A stretch of 64,000 nucleotides of DNA from Rhynochetos jubatus (Eukaryota > Chordata > Aves > Eurypygiformes > Rhynochetidae), in NCBI GenBank assembly GCA_027574665.1, contig CM050652.1:40266307-40330306 (forward strand), read 5' to 3'. How positions within the stretch are numbered: position 1 is the stretch's first letter; each line of letters opens with the position of its first letter. A program made the position numbers and the translations under genes. Below, in pieces: positions 28,301 through 42,928 of the stretch. The notes beneath the pieces were generated by a model. The model worked only from the letters and a program-made list of their open reading frames with translations. It made no database searches and was not told the DNA's origin.

Positions 28301-31300
28301 GGAAAGAAGTCAGAAACAAGAGGCATATGGAGAAGAAAAGCACAACTAGAAGGGTGAAAGCCATATCCAACAGGATTTTGCTGTCCTTGTCCTGATAAGC
28401 TGCCTGAAAGGTCTGGCAGTAAACCCAGCGGGCCTTTTGTGAAATGTCTCTTCATAGAAGGCAGTGACACTGAAATACTTGTAGCAGCCCACATCCCCTG
28501 CCATGAGAGGAAAGAAAATAATTCAAGGCATGAAAAAAACCCACAGCATCTTCTGATTAGAAAAACACAACCCATGTTTTCAGTGCCATGGTATACATGT
28601 TCTTACAGTCAGTGTTTAAAGTAGCAATAAAAATGTTTTGTCACACAAAAATAATAGTGTACATCAAAAAAAGTTATTTCTTTGCTTATTTATTTCTCTG
28701 GATAGATAGTGCATGTAGGTAAAACCTCAAAATCACATTATTTTTTTCCAAAAACCATAATTTTTTTTCTTCCTAGCCTTTTCTTCTTCCATTTCCCTCT
28801 CATTCCCCTACCCTCATACTAAAAATGTAATGTGAAAAATAAGGAAAATCAGATTATGTATCTAGATAGATGGAGATCTACTTGGACCCTTTCACAGCCC
28901 AGCCAGGATTTTGGAGTAGAGTGAAGGGGGAGAGAAGCAGCTCAGTCCAGGTTACTGAGTGTGCTGATTTTGGCTGGGCACATCAGGAATTACTTTTCTT
29001 ACTTGAAAGAAATTAGTAGGTAAAAGGAATTTCGGGGTATACTGACAGTCTTTCCAAGCAGATACTCTCCATCACAAATAATTTCCTCTGAAGTTAAGGA
29101 GATGAGGTACACAATCGTATCATTGCACACACTTACATAAAAGGTACAAAGGGCCTTTTCTTTTAAAGTTAATAGCAGGAGAATGAAATAATCTCTTCTT
29201 TTTTACAAAAGAATAGTTTCATTGTTCTGCCCACATACTTTATTTGTTGAACTGACATCTGTAATAGTGAAATGGAAGAGGAAAGGGAAGCGGATGAGAG
29301 AAATAAGTGAATTAAAATATTTGGGATAAGCTTTTGGAGAACAGTATACGACTATGTTTGAGTAAACTTGACATGGTCTAAGCAATAGCACAAATAATCA
29401 AACACTGAAGGAAAAAGTCCACTCTGATCTGGTTGCAAATGTTGACCTCTCTCATGTATCACCCTTCCTACACTGTTATTCTAATTTGCTTGTAAGGCTG
29501 TTCCCTGAAGGCCCAGTTCCCCTTTGTGCATAGACAAAATTTCCACTGCAGGCTCAGAGGGTTGGTTTTTACTATAACATGTTTGTTTCTGACAGCAGCT
29601 CACTGTGATGGGTTAACTCTTTCAACTTAAATTTAGTTCCTTGGTTTTAAATGCTCTGTGGGTTTCACACCATGATGCTGTGGATGGTGCCAAAAATACC
29701 TATTCCTCAGCAGGGCTGAGCAGTCTCGTCCTTATGTCCAACCCAGAGTCCAGGCGAGGTGGCAGCCCCATGGCCTTGCAAGATATGGACAAACGTGGGC
29801 AAAGGGAGCCTTTACGTCCCATTTGTACCAGAGAGGACCAACACCTGCCTAAAACACCAGCATCCACAAGGCACCGTTGGCAGGGGTGAGGACCATAAGC
29901 ACCCTTGTCAGGGGGATAACTCTTGCAGAACAGGGCTGTCTGGAGGGGCCAGCAGACGTCTGGCTTGGTGTCCCTGCTCCTGCCAGCAGACATTTGTGGT
30001 GGAGAGAAGGAGGAGGTTGAACTGCAATGGAAAAAAACCAGCCCAAGTTCTGCTGGTGAAGGCAACAGTCCTTACTTCCCATCCATGTGCCAAGGATCTT
30101 GCTGAACCAAACCAGGCTGAGGATCTTGCACAGCAAGTTTAGAAGAATTTGGTGCTGTGCAACAAACCCCCCTAATTTTGCCAGTATTCCTCAGCAACGT
30201 CCCTGATCATTAAATATTCTCCTGGTGTAATGCGAGGGATAGGTTAATTAGCACGTACATTTTTATGCGAACCAGCTGTCTGTCCGTTGTCAGAAATGCA
30301 AAGTCCCCTGGGAATCCCTATGATGAAACACACTTTGTCTTCTAGGAACAGAATGGTTTTCTTTTAATACCCACTTCAACTGTAACTCATTTAGCTTATA
30401 AATCTTAACAACAGATTCAGGCCACTGATGTATTGTTTTCTTACACTAAGCCTTTTTTCCCCCTCCTTCCTCCTCGGATACCTTACACTCTGTGTTAAAA
30501 TGTGAGACACAGCTGTCTCTGCCAGCAGGAGTTCACATTATAAAAATCACCAAGATTTACGCAACAGGTGTTCTACCAACCCACTGCGCTAACATTTTCT
30601 CCATGCAATGAAACAATATACTGGGCTGGGATAAAAAATAAATCAAATTAAAAGAAGAAGAAAACATTTGCTGGCTGGAGATTAGGCTTGATGCAACTTC
30701 AGTTTAAGAGCTGAGAATTTTTCGCTTACAGGAAATCTAGATAGCATCAATAGGAGTAGATGGGTGAAGTTGGTCAGGCAGAATATACATAAAGGAGTGA
30801 CAACCCTGGAGCAAGGCTTAGTAGAAGGAGGACAATTGTGAAGGATCTTCTTTTAAAATGTATGCATATCATTTGTCCTGATGCCACTTCATTGAATAGT
30901 CCAGGGACATTTATAAGCAGCAGAAACAAGGCTACAGACTAGTGTGTTTCAACCTCTTGCAACTTGCAGTCCTGTAAGATTCTTTGAGTCTATGATGTAT
31001 AGAGTTCTGGGTAGATATTTTTAAGCCGTTTTTGTTTTTTCTTGTAGTCCCTTTTTGAAGACCCTTCAATTACCCAGACACCACAAGTTTAAAACCATTG
31101 CTCCAGCCAAACAAGCCTCATCACTGATGAGAGCTCCTTGCACCCCTCAAATGCTGAAAATGGCTACTAGCAGTTTTAAAATATATGCAGTGTGTATACA
31201 CTATATGCATATATTCAGAGTCTATATATAATGTAGAATGTTATTATATTTAGACACATAATGCATAATATTATAGCAAAAAATGCCCCTGCTTCCAGGC

Positions 31301-34300
31301 AGTTGCAGAGGGAGGAACACTTCAAGTGTTTTATTAAGTGCCATAAAGAAGCATTCAAAATTGCATACAGTATGTATATGAGACACATTGACACATGGTA
31401 CTCAAGCTTTTGACTGGATCAGATTAACTGTCCCTCAGGAGGCAGGGTTATGTGCTCAGGAAATGCTTGAGCACTTATCTGCATGCTTTATTCTGACAGT
31501 GTGTTGGGAGGCAGAAAGTGGGGACAGTGAGAAAAACAGCCGTTTCACAGGGGAAATGCATGGTACAGAAAATGGCACCCAAATTCTGGGAGTGGGATCC
31601 TGCTCTTAACACTTAAAACAAAGTCAGGTTTGAAGGTTCAGAACGCTTTGAAAAGAGGATTTCAACCCTGGGCACATCTGCCCATCTCCTGTCTCTTCCC
31701 TTGCCCATCACCAAGTGCTTGAATTGGCTTCATCCACACACAGGAGGAAGACCATGCTGCCCCAAGAGCTGTGCAGTTTTAAAGACAGGTGGAGTGTTTC
31801 ACCCTACCTTCCCCAAAGAGATTTATCACAAGAGATTTAAAGCAAAGAAAGAAGAGAAGACAAAAAGGAAAGCTGAAAAAAAAAAAAAAAAAAGTCATCA
31901 CTGTCTTACACACAAGATGCTTGATCCACAAAGTGATCATACAGAAAAGGAAAGCCAGTGCTGACCGTGACGATACATACGTGTGACCTTAATGCTGTTA
32001 ACACTCTTAAAATACAAAGTGTTGAACATTGGGTCCAAATCAGAGGATTCACTATCAAGCAATGTGAAGAAAATCATGCCAAATTACTATGACAAGGGAA
32101 AAAATGAAAATGTGAAAGGATTTTTGAAGTACAGTCACTTCATGTTAGTGACTTGTGGGTACCCAGCAGAACATCTGAGTGTTAAAAAAATAGGCACAGC
32201 CCAACCTGGAAGAGCATCGTGCAACTTAAAAATTATCTTATATCCATTCCTCAATTAAGGATGATCGGTTCAGTGAGATAAACCCACTGCCTTTTGGTAG
32301 ACACCGAGGAAGCAAAACCTCCAAGAGTTACTGTGCACTTGAACAGTATCGATAGGCTCCTGAGGGAAGTGTCTCCAGCCAAATGTTGACTGTGAGGATT
32401 TAAAACTCTGCTGAAACATGTGTTTCACATTCAAGCTTTTCCTGTGAATTACAGTTAGCTGTTCTGAGGATATTGAAGATACATGAGGAAATCTTAAAGT
32501 CCTAAAGTAAACGGAGGGATTATATTTGTTAATACTGTACCACAGAGCACTAAATCCCTGAGGATGAACAATACCTTCCCACGTATGTGACAATTGCTGT
32601 TGCGATTCAGGGTGCCTCGTTGCTGATCGCAACGCAGCCATCAGCACTGAAAGCATCCACCACAGGACGTTACATTAAGACAACCTTTGTCTTTCTGTAG
32701 CAGTTGGATGTGGCCATGGATTGCTTTCAGAGGAAACGATCTGGCCTTCAGATGTGTGAAATGCTGAGACTTGATGCTGCTGGTTATTTTAAAACCAAGG
32801 AAGCGTCACTCACCATCAGCGGGGCGGCAGCGAGACCCACTCTGCTTGGGGGAGCCGCTCTCGCATCGCCCGCCGTACTTGCAAGAGGCCACCAGTGGGT
32901 AGTTTATTTTGCACTTTCCATTATTAAACACAGCCTCCTCTCCCTGCTACGTGGTGAAACTCTCCAGTCGCAGCCACAGGCAGGATCACACCACCGACGG
33001 CACATCAGCCAGTCGGAGCCGGCCAGCAGCCAAGCTCCCCTGCGGCCACGCTGCACGGGCAAGCGCCATCCCCGTGCAGGGAGATGCTGCGGAAGATGCC
33101 CAGCAAAGCCCTGCTACAGCAGGAAGGATGTAACCCACAAGCACAATGCTGTCCTGGGCAGCCCGCGGCATCACCAGCTGCCAAGGCAGGTGAGATGCCC
33201 AGGTGGGCTTAGCCGGTGGCATCCCACCGGGAACAATGCAGACCCTCCGCTACCGTGGCTCTCCCCATGGCCAGCAACCCTCAGGGTCCCTGTAAATGGA
33301 GCCACTTTGGCCAAAGACAAGTTGCTCCTATAGGGAATGTATTCCTACACAGTGCCAGGGCAGCCAGGAGTGTATTTTGTCGGCAGTAGAACGCGGTTCA
33401 GTCTGTCCCTACCCCTGCCGTGGCAAGAGGGCTGCCAGTTCCCCCTGTGCTCACTGCAGCAAGCACAGCACACATGGAAGCAGCCGTGGCAGGAGGTCTC
33501 CCAGCCCTCCCACGCCTCGGAGCAAGCCCCCCGCTTGCCTGCTTTTTCTGCCTGCCGAAAGTGAATGCACCATATGTTATCCCCTTGTAGCTCATCTCCC
33601 TTTTAATTAGAGTTCCTGTCTTATGCTGACAATTACTGCTGTAGGGCCATGGCCTTGTGGCAGTGGCACAAAAGGCCGAGTAAAAAGCCCTGTGCAGCTC
33701 CAGAACGATGCTCAGATGGATGACCTGTCAAGGAAACAGCTGGGAATATTATTTGGAAGTGGCGCACCCAGGAACCACCGTCATCTTGCACACTCCCCTT
33801 CTACTTTTAGCCCCTCAAACCTCTGCCCTCCATCTCAACAAGCGGGAGATATGACTCCAGCTTTGGTAGGAGTGCTCCCACATCGGAGTGGGGACAGGAT
33901 GAAGTCACTTCCCTCATGACGTCTGACAGCAGAGAGGGACCAGGCATCCATGGCGTGGACAGCATCGGGGTCAGTCAGGCTTGACTCCATCAGCCAGACT
34001 CTGCTGAGCACCTGAGAAAGTCCAGCCTGGCTGCCAGCCTCATGCATGCCAGGATGAAGGGGTGTGAGGGAAACCTTGGAGGGGTCCAGTGAAGAACGAG
34101 CCTGACTCACAATTGCAGCTCCTCGTAGTCCTAATGGCAGCAATAGAGAGCATGGGGGAAACAGGACAGTGAAAACAAATGGCTCTGCTCTGGAGGAAGT
34201 TTTAAATATTTTAGAGCTTGCAGCTGGGCAAGCTCTTCTGGAAAACATTTTAATACAGGGAATTAAATGTTTTCCCTGAAAGCCTGCACTAAAACTGGAT

Positions 34301-37300
34301 CTCTTGAGTGAGAGGATGCATTCTTTGGGTGATAATTTGCTGATGCTGTTTCAAAAGTATTAAGATGGATCACGTACAACCTCTCTCAGCATCTCAGTCC
34401 TTTTAGTTTTTATGTTCTGCACTGTGGGGATGGGCTTACTCCATGTTTTTGCAGCTCATAACACAGTGGTGCCATATTGGCTCCTTGATGTTAATACATA
34501 GACAAAACCCTGCAGCAGCATCACTTCTGCACTTACATGGGGGTTTCATTCCAAAGGGTAATCAGTCCAGCCTCACCTACTGTTTTATCAAGTTATTGCC
34601 CTTAGAGACGTCTTTCCCCTTGCATAACAAACAGGCATTTCAAAAGCAAGCCCATCTTCCCAACAGGGGAAGGCGTGCTAGGCTTCCCTCCATCTTTTTG
34701 CTGTATGATACTTGATTTGCCATCCAGGCAGTCATACATGCAAGTCCTCTCCACACCTCCAGAAGCACGGGTCCTTGTACACTTGGTCTACAATACCTAC
34801 AGAACACACAGTTTTAAGTAAAGAAAGGTCTTTGTGACCAGTGATGTGAAAAGATGATGGTAACTTGGCTGCAGGGTCCAAGGGTCACTTAGGACCTGAA
34901 GGTCTTTTGCCTGGAGATCGACGCCGCTCTGGGCTGCTCTTCCATGACTCACTCCTCAAACCAACCTCATTGCCACAGACCGGAGGAAATGATTCATAAA
35001 TAGTGACCTTTCCCCTTGCCACCCCTGCAAAATGAGGTCTGAGTATAAGCACTCACAGAACTGGAGCCATGGGAATTACAACTAGATAAACCATCCACTG
35101 ACAACAACGTCACGCAACTGCTTCCCTGACACTGCTAACGGTGAGGATGTTTGCTGTGAGCCGGGCACACTCGCAGAAAACAGATTTTGAGCAAATCAGA
35201 ACAATAAGCCAAGGACAAGGTGAGTCAGAACAGGAGAGGCCAAAAGGGAAGGGTCAGAGCTGGATGTAATTCCTTGGTCTCCTCTTTGCAGATACTGTGA
35301 AGTCAATGTTTTGTAGAATAATAGACACACTTAGAATTAATAAAACCAATATCCTTCATGCCCCACTCAGTCTGTGGGATTCACAGTGGCGGATCAGCAG
35401 TCATTAAAGAATAATATTGCTTTGTTATTATTTGCAACGTCCTCAGGACATAGGATGCCCAGTGCTGGGTGACCAGCCTGCTGCCGATGTGCTGCACAGA
35501 CACAAGGTAATGAGGAATTGTGACCCAAAGCGCTCTCAAGCCCACGCTTCTGTCTCCAGGGTTGAGTGCAGATGATGGGAGGCCAACAGGAAGGCGAAGG
35601 ACAGATTCCTCTTTGTCTCCCTTGTGAAGCACACACACAACCTAGGAGGTCCTTACCGCTTCCAGCTATACCTCTCATCAAAACTTCCCAGTTAAAACAT
35701 CCAGGAATTCATTTCAGTCCAAATATAAAGAGAATTAATCAGGGGTTCCATTTCTTTATCATGCCCTGTTGGGCTTGACCCCTGCCCAGCAGCTTGGTAT
35801 TCCCAGGGCTTACAGCATGCCTCATACAGCTATAACCAGAAAGGGCTATTTAAACTGGCAGGAATGTCACCAGGAGCTGACAAACGAGACCTGCTCCTTA
35901 GTTTTAAGTCCATAATTCTATGAGGAGCTGCCCCAGAGGTAGACAGTGGTGGCAGACATTCACTCTCCTTTAGTGAGAGTTGCCTCTAATGGCTGGGTGT
36001 CCAGGTATCACTCGCTCTTCACGTGCCAGATATGGTGACCTTCCCCCTTTGGACATGGGGGATGCAGATGGAGAGTATTACAGACAACGGGCACATTTAG
36101 GGAGAGCACCAGCCTTTAGAGGTGGGAACTTTCTTCAAGACAAAACCTAGGGCCAGACCCACCTCTGGCACATAGCTGTGGCTAGCCTGTGGCGGGTGGG
36201 CAGCCAGCCCCCAGCACGGCAGGCTGCCCTGGGGCTTAGGGTGGCAGTCCCCAGTGTAGCATCACCCCAGCACACCCCCATGCAGCCGGGTCCCTGACGG
36301 AGCAACCCCGCAGGCCCCAGCATGGGGACAGGAACACGCAGTGAGGGTGAGGTATGTAAGACCATGGGGAAACCTCACCCTGTGCGAAGGTGGGTTAAGG
36401 GCCTGCTCCTGCTCCCAGCACCCTGTGATGAATCTGGACTCTTGGCTGTTTCTCCCTGCTGTGGCAATGGCTTCGTAAAGGAGAAGGCAGCTGTGAAACC
36501 ACCCTAAGTGTGGGGTGCACAGGGTGCTGGCTGCCCAGGTGCAGGCAGCAGCTGCGGGGGGTGTCAGCCGTGTGGGGGTATGCTGTCACCTCCTCCATGG
36601 CCCTGCTCCCTGGGAAACAGCTGCCCCCCAAGGCTCTCCTTGCAGGCTGCGTGGGACGGCGTGCCAGGGCTGGTGGGCAACCTCAGGGGCAGACAGCGTG
36701 AACACTGCCCTGGTAGCAAGGGCTGGCTCAGAGACAGGGTGAGCAACAGTGGAGGAGGCAGCTCCGTAATTACTTACACTGTGCAAAGACTCACTAGGCA
36801 GCCATTGGCAAGCAAGCAGCTACCAAGCTGAGCCAGAATTCATCATTTCAGAGAGACTCTGGGGAACCAGCAACCAAGAGCAGCATTTCGGCCACCTGGT
36901 GTTGTACGGCACCAGCTCTGCCAGCAGGACAGAGGTTTGCCTTGCCTCCGCCGCCCTCCAGAAGCACATTCCCACCTACAGCATCCCCGTCAATGCCAGT
37001 CAGGCAGGATCTGGGGCACCGGCAGCCTGGGAAGCCCAGGCTGGAAGAAACAGGACCCTTTGTGCCTGGCACCCAGGGCAGCCATGAGTGTCTTCCTCCT
37101 AGGGGCCCAGGCAGGCAGCCCCAGGCCTTGCTCCTGCAGGCCTGATGGTGCACAGGGGCTTTGCACCATGAAAGCAAACAAGCTGGAGCAGGGACAAAGC
37201 GACACCACAGTCAGGAGGCTGGGGAGATGATTCCCACGCTCGGGGAAAACATGGAGCATATGTTTGCACTTCAGGATTTGCACAGGTTGTACTTGAGCAG

Positions 37301-38109
37301 GAGCAGCCTGGGTCTGTTGTTGCAGACTGTCTTCCTTACCTAGTATGCTATCTAATGCTGCCACACTCGTTTTTCTCACATTTTTGTTAGTGGCAGCATG
37401 AGAAACAACTCATAAAACTCTGTAATTTCTGTATCGTTGTTGAGAAGAGGCCAATAGCTGTTCATCCTGGAGAGGAATGAAAGTAACGAGAAGGATGGCA
37501 GAATTTAATCATCAATGAGCAACACCTATTTTCTTACCACTACCCGATTTCGAATTTGCAGAGACAGTCAGGGAAGTGGAACTGTGTGAAATGGCTGCTA
37601 CAGACATGAGCCCAGGCCAGATGTCCCTTCAAGTGTACAAAAATGGGTATTATGTGTCAAAGAAGCTCTTTCTTCAACATCTAAACAAGCATGGCAGCTT
37701 CTTCTGGGACCTACAAGACTCGATTGTCAGAAATCACCCTACTGGAGGGTGAATTCCTGAATATCTGATGCTTTGCCTTTTTGGTGCCTGCCTCTCCTTC
37801 TCCCAGTAACCTAGCAGCTGAAACAAATTGCAACAAATGCAACCAAATTTTTTTCATGTCTTTTTCATATTAGCAATTGGGTCCCAAGGTTCCTCTTTTG
37901 ATCCCAGACTTACCAAAGGGACAAGTTCTTCACTGAAGTCAATGAGATTTTGTCATAGACTTCAGCAATGCCATAATTTCACCTCTTGACCTCTAGTCTG
38001 TATTTTCCTGAATGCCCCATTAGCTTTACCTGTTCTTTCAAAACAATTTAAAAGGTTTAATCAGTGCTGTTGTCACGGCAAACACAGCTGCACCAGAAGC
38101 CCCAGGAGC
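25364..38109. other. Intergenic DNA with two GC-richer blocks
   Basis: No known gene was recognised. An AT-rich, partly self-complementary tract lies at about 31,180-31,275 and an oligo-A run at 31,876-31,893. Two GC-richer stretches, about 32,820-33,560 and 36,150-37,150, give several overlapping open frames on both strands, the longest 209 codons at 32,704-33,333. That pattern follows from base composition. None contains a domain I can name. Confidence 0.5.
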
Positions 38110-38880
38110 GTGGTTGCTCTGGGGTGGTCAGCAGAGAAAAGCCAGGTCTGGTCTTTGCTAAAGCATCCTCAGCATGTTTTGAGGTCTATTAGAAAGACTC
38201 CCTCCGATATGGGCACAGTATCTGATTACAGGGCCAGAGAGGGGCAGGGAGACGCCCTGGCATCCCATATCCTCAGGACCTTCATTGGAGCCATTGCTTC
38301 TGAGGTCACCATGTTTCTCAAGCCATTTCACCAATGCGTCGCTCCCACTGAAGGACAGAGGCTCTCCATACGCCCCTGGGTCACACAGGCTGAAGGACAC
38401 GCCTTGAGGTATGGCACGCCCTTCCCACTGCGGCAGCCTGCTGGATTAGGAGATCATATTGCCAAGGAGGCCACACAGTTCATCAGAGGAAGGGGTGTGA
38501 ATTACACAGCCCCCTCCACTGTTCGCTTTCCATTAATGTGCATGATGACCATCAGCAGCATATCCATCCTCTGTGGAAAAGCTGTGCAGGGAGCCAGGGC
38601 CCTGCAGAGGACTCCTCAGCTCTTTCTCCATGTCTCCATCATGGACTCACCTCCTTTGTGGGCACCTGGGCTGTGGTACCTGACAGGGAGCCCTCAGTGC
38701 CCCACCACTCCCCTGACCCGCCCTGGGGGCTCACACATTTCCACTTCTCCGTGTGCCTCCATGCACACAGACCTACAGGCTTTACCTTGGCAAGGGGAGC
38801 AGACCCTCGAGCTTTGCAATCCTCAAATACGAAAAAATCTGCTAACAAACGCTCCCCATGTCCTGAGCTGCAAGATGTAG
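38110..38880 (+). other. Long open frame of unknown status
   Basis: This is the longest open frame in the left 46 kb: 256 codons from a GTG, or 223 codons from the first ATG at 38,209. I recognise no domain, signal peptide or membrane segment, and the predicted protein resembles no family I know. A partly open frame lies on the opposite strand at 38,639-38,899. No promoter or splice structure could be tied to it. It may be a chance frame in moderately GC-rich DNA, a decayed element, or an unrecognised exon. The sequence alone does not support calling it a gene. Confidence 0.2.
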
Positions 38881-41800
38881 CAGTATGACAGCCTCTCAAG
38901 GGTGGGTGGTTTTGAACATCTCCTGCTGCTCAACAGTCTAATTTTTCCTCCTTCTTCACTTCACTTGTGCACATGTCTGAGTACACAAAGGATTTGCACA
39001 CCCTGAGTAGGTGGCGTGCAAACCTGGGGGGTGGAGATCTCTTTAAAACTGCTGACAAGCTTAAAAGCAAGGTTTCTTGAGGGAGGGAGGGGAAGTATAC
39101 AAAACATGAGCTTTCCTCTTCAAAACGCCATTAAAGGATGTGAAGGAAGAACGGTGTTGGTTTGTAAAAGCTGAAGATTTTTATGGGCTGGGAGCGGGCA
39201 GCAACTAAAATAGCTGACTACAGTTCTGGCTTGTTTAGCCCACCGACACTGTAGAGCATCTGTAGCAACGCTGTTAATAGACTGACAGCAGTAAATTGCA
39301 GATACAGCTTTCTGGTGTTGTATAGCCAACATCTGGGAGCTGAAAACAGCTGTGTCCTGGTGTCTTCATGCACAGGAACAGGGGTGCGATTCGTGAGGGC
39401 CCCTAAATTAGGGCTAACCCTGACAGCTCCAGAGAAAGCCATGCTATCAGGAGTTAGGCACCTGTCAAAGTATTGCACTGAAGGAGGTCCTAGCCCTCTG
39501 ACATGCGTTCCTCCATGAACTGGGAATTCTTTGAGATATAAAAGGATTTTTCTTTTCAGAATGGTACATACAAACCTTGCCACCCTGAGCCTGCCTCTCC
39601 CAGGCTGCGGGACAGACAGCTACCAGGTTTTACAGCAGCTGCATAAAGTCAAGGTTAAAGAAAGGCCACAAGGTCCAAGATTGGAAGACCCATGAGGAGT
39701 ATCACATAAATAAACTGTGCTTTTAGATCCGTCCTTGCTTTCAGCGCACCTTAACTCACTCGTGCCTGCAGCAGAAAGGCACCAATAACAGCTGCAAAGG
39801 CAAACCAGATTTTTACCTTGGTCAATCACAAGCAGGAAGAAACGTTAGCAGTGGCGAGAGAAGAACAATCCCATCTCCTTAAGGTCTGTGAATGCTTCTC
39901 AATGACTGCAACAAAGGTGTCGTAATAAAAAAAGGACACACACACCCCTGAAGGACATGGGTGAAGGACTGCCATCGTAGGGCTTTGCCTACCAAAGACC
40001 TCGGGCCAGTTCGGGGCAGGCAGTGACAGCTGAATTCAGAGCAAGCCCTAGCCCTTTTCCAAGAGCAAACCTAGTAAGACGACAGCTGTGTACAGACAGA
40101 GCAGGGGACATACCTGTGGCTGCTCAGGGGCTGCCATATCCTTGCAAGGCAGTAGGCTCATCAGTGAGGCACACGGAATGGATAGCAGAACAGCAGCTGC
40201 CATCGTGGTTTGCAAACCTCTCCCACTGAGTGCTCTGTGCTAAACTCAGAGATGAAGAAGGGAAGAGAGGGCTGGAGAAAGACTAAGCATATCCACAGCT
40301 CAGCAAAACTAAATTACTTCTCCCAAATTCAGCTTGATTTAAGGTTTCAGCTTCATTTTGTTGAATGCATTGGAAAAAAAAAAATCCTTAAGTAAATGCT
40401 CTGAAAATTGACCATTAAATCCACTCAGATTCAGTTAAATTAAAACATTAGGAAGTCAAAGCCAGCAAGATAATCTTCGTAGTCATGCCAGCTTTGCAGA
40501 TATACATAATCTTTCCTTTTTTGCAAGCTGTGCATTGTGTTAGAGCCTTGCCATTGCCCAGAACAACAATTAACTACTACATTAAGGCTACCTGCGTAAG
40601 CACTTACCCTTGCTCACCGAGCTTCAGCAGCAAAACAGATTGCAGATTTCCAGCTAACAGAAAAATTACCACATTTTTTAAAATCACTTTTGGGAAAAGA
40701 AAATACCCTTTGGTAGGTGGTTCTGTAGCTGAAACATGCAGAATTAGGGAAAACCTAGGAAAAAAAAAAAAAAGACCCCAGTGGCATGGCACATCCCAGG
40801 AGGGTAGCAAGAGCCTTTGTGATAGTTTACAACAAAGCCCCTTCCTCTTCCACAGAGGCCTTCGGAGCTGGAATCACCCAGGAAAGATGTAGCCAGCAGC
40901 AGTGGGATGGGGTGACCCCCAAGTCACCCCAGGAGGCAGCCCCTGCCTAGGGGAGCTGCTCAGCACTCTCCCCGCTCCTGGATGACTAAGGACAACCTGG
41001 GGGATTGGCAGGAGTTGATGGCCCCACGGCTGCAGTTTCACCACACCAGACATCTGCAGGCCATGACTGGGAACTGCTTAAGCCCTCGGGAAAACACAGA
41101 GGAACAATTTCCAAATTGTTTGGGAGCGATTGTAGCGGCTTCCCCCAGGCAGCAGCTAAGCGCTGCTTCGCAGCTGCTGCTCTCACCTGACTCTGGGCTC
41201 CTTCTTCAGCACAGGAGCAGGCCCATGGGTCAGCTGCAGACACGAGCTCGGTTTCATCCCAGACACATCCATCCCGTGAGCTGTCATCCTACCTTTTACA
41301 CAAGCTACTGTCTTTCTCTAACAACGAGAATGGGTGAATATGGCTTATTGTTGATAATTATCATCATTTGGTAACGTCTTACTGCCTTCTCAGCCATTGG
41401 ATACTCCTCCCTCTTCACACCCAACCACTCAGCTTGTGCCCGCAGAATCGCAGTGGTCGCTATGGGCTCTGCAGCTTCATGGGTCTGACTCCACCTCTGC
41501 TCAGAAAGAGACCCGCCAACCATCCCTCTCCATCTCCCTTGGCTCTGGACGGACAGCTGATCTATTTTAGAGCCCCCCACCCCCCAAAGAGCAGCCTTTT
41601 CCCAGGCCGGTTGGGTGCCCTGGTGAGGAATGCTGACAATCTGCTGTCCAGGAGCAGAGCTGTCAGCATTACTTCCCTACTGCTGAGCCCTCAGTCATCA
41701 CTTGCATGAGGGGTAAGCATGCATCCCACGCTGCCTTGTGACAAGAGCTGTGACTTTGTTTGGGAGCCAAGCACTAGGGACGAGTACCAGGGAAACATGG

Positions 41801-42928
41801 CTTAGTGGAACAGGAAATATTAACAATACACGATAAAAATTTAAAAAAGCGGCCAGTACACGTCAAACTCAGTTGCAGGCACCACTCCATGACTGGCTAA
41901 GAGTAGTGACAGCCCCAAAGAGCCAATAAAGAATTAGCTTTTCCACTTCAAGGCTAAGTTTTTAAAGAATGGAGTAATTTTTCTCGTCTTCATCTGTGTA
42001 CAAGAAAAGCCCCTAGCAAGGTCGTCTGCGTACTGCCATAACTGCTGGCCCGGGAAAGGGCACGGAGGAGTTTCCAGCTCCACAGCCAGTTTGAGGGGCT
42101 GTAGCAAGAGCCCTGAAAAATGGACTCGCACAGCATCACCACCGCCACCGCCCAGCAGCAGGTTAGGACAAGCTGGTTGTCTGAGCTACTACAGCCATGT
42201 GCATCAATCTTTTGGTTGTTTGGGTTGGTTTTGTTTTTTTTTTTTATCCCAGCACACATGATTGGGATAAGTGTTTCTGGCTAAAAGGATTTCTCTCAAA
42301 ACTCCTCATTTCTGAGTGAAATGATCAAGTGATGGTGCAGTGGTACAGGGAAGAAAATTATTTCCCTCCCCCTCTCCTTTTTTTCTTTGTGTGTTCTAGT
42401 TAAGGCAGTTAGAAGGCTGGAAAAGCTGCATTAAGGCTGAATTCATATCTGCACAGTCCTTTCAAGTTATTATGGGGCTGATAACCTCTCTTTGTCCTTG
42501 TAATCCATAGTAAATAGAGGAGCTTAATTGCTCCGGAAATGGGCAATAACTCACAGATCCTTTCGCTCCTAGTATGATGGTTTGCACAACGCCTAGTGCT
42601 GGGAATAACCAGAAACTGATTTAATAATCTGAAGTCATCCAAAGCCTCTGCTAAATCCCATGTGAAATCTAAAAGTGTTTTGTCTTGCTCTTATTTGCAC
42701 CAGGCAAGTTGCTGCACCATGATGATTTTTTTAAGGCTGGAGCTTACCTGGTGGGGCAGTCACTCATTTGGATCTCCATCCAAGGACCCATGGCACCAGC
42801 TTGGACACTGCATCTGCAGCTGGCTCCAAGGAAGGTCCCTACCAAGCACCAAAGATGAAGCAGCCTCTGCTGAGAGAGGCAGCATTTCTCCCGCAGGGAC
42901 AGGAAGCCTGCCCTCCGTCTCCTGAGGC
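38881..42928. other. Intergenic DNA without recognised genes
   Basis: Nothing beyond short chance frames, oligo-A/T runs (for example the T run near 42,231-42,246) and ordinary sequence is visible. Confidence 0.5.

Noticed and set aside
31876-31893. Long oligo-A runs (also 18,666-18,680 and 51,388-51,403) as tails of processed pseudogenes
   Set aside because: The sequence before each run shows no coding similarity I can recognise, and no target-site duplication is evident. They are simple A tracts.
32704-33333. 209-codon plus-strand open frame
   Set aside because: There is no recognisable domain, it overlaps frames on the other strand in a GC-rich block, and its Ser/Arg/Pro-rich composition follows the base composition.
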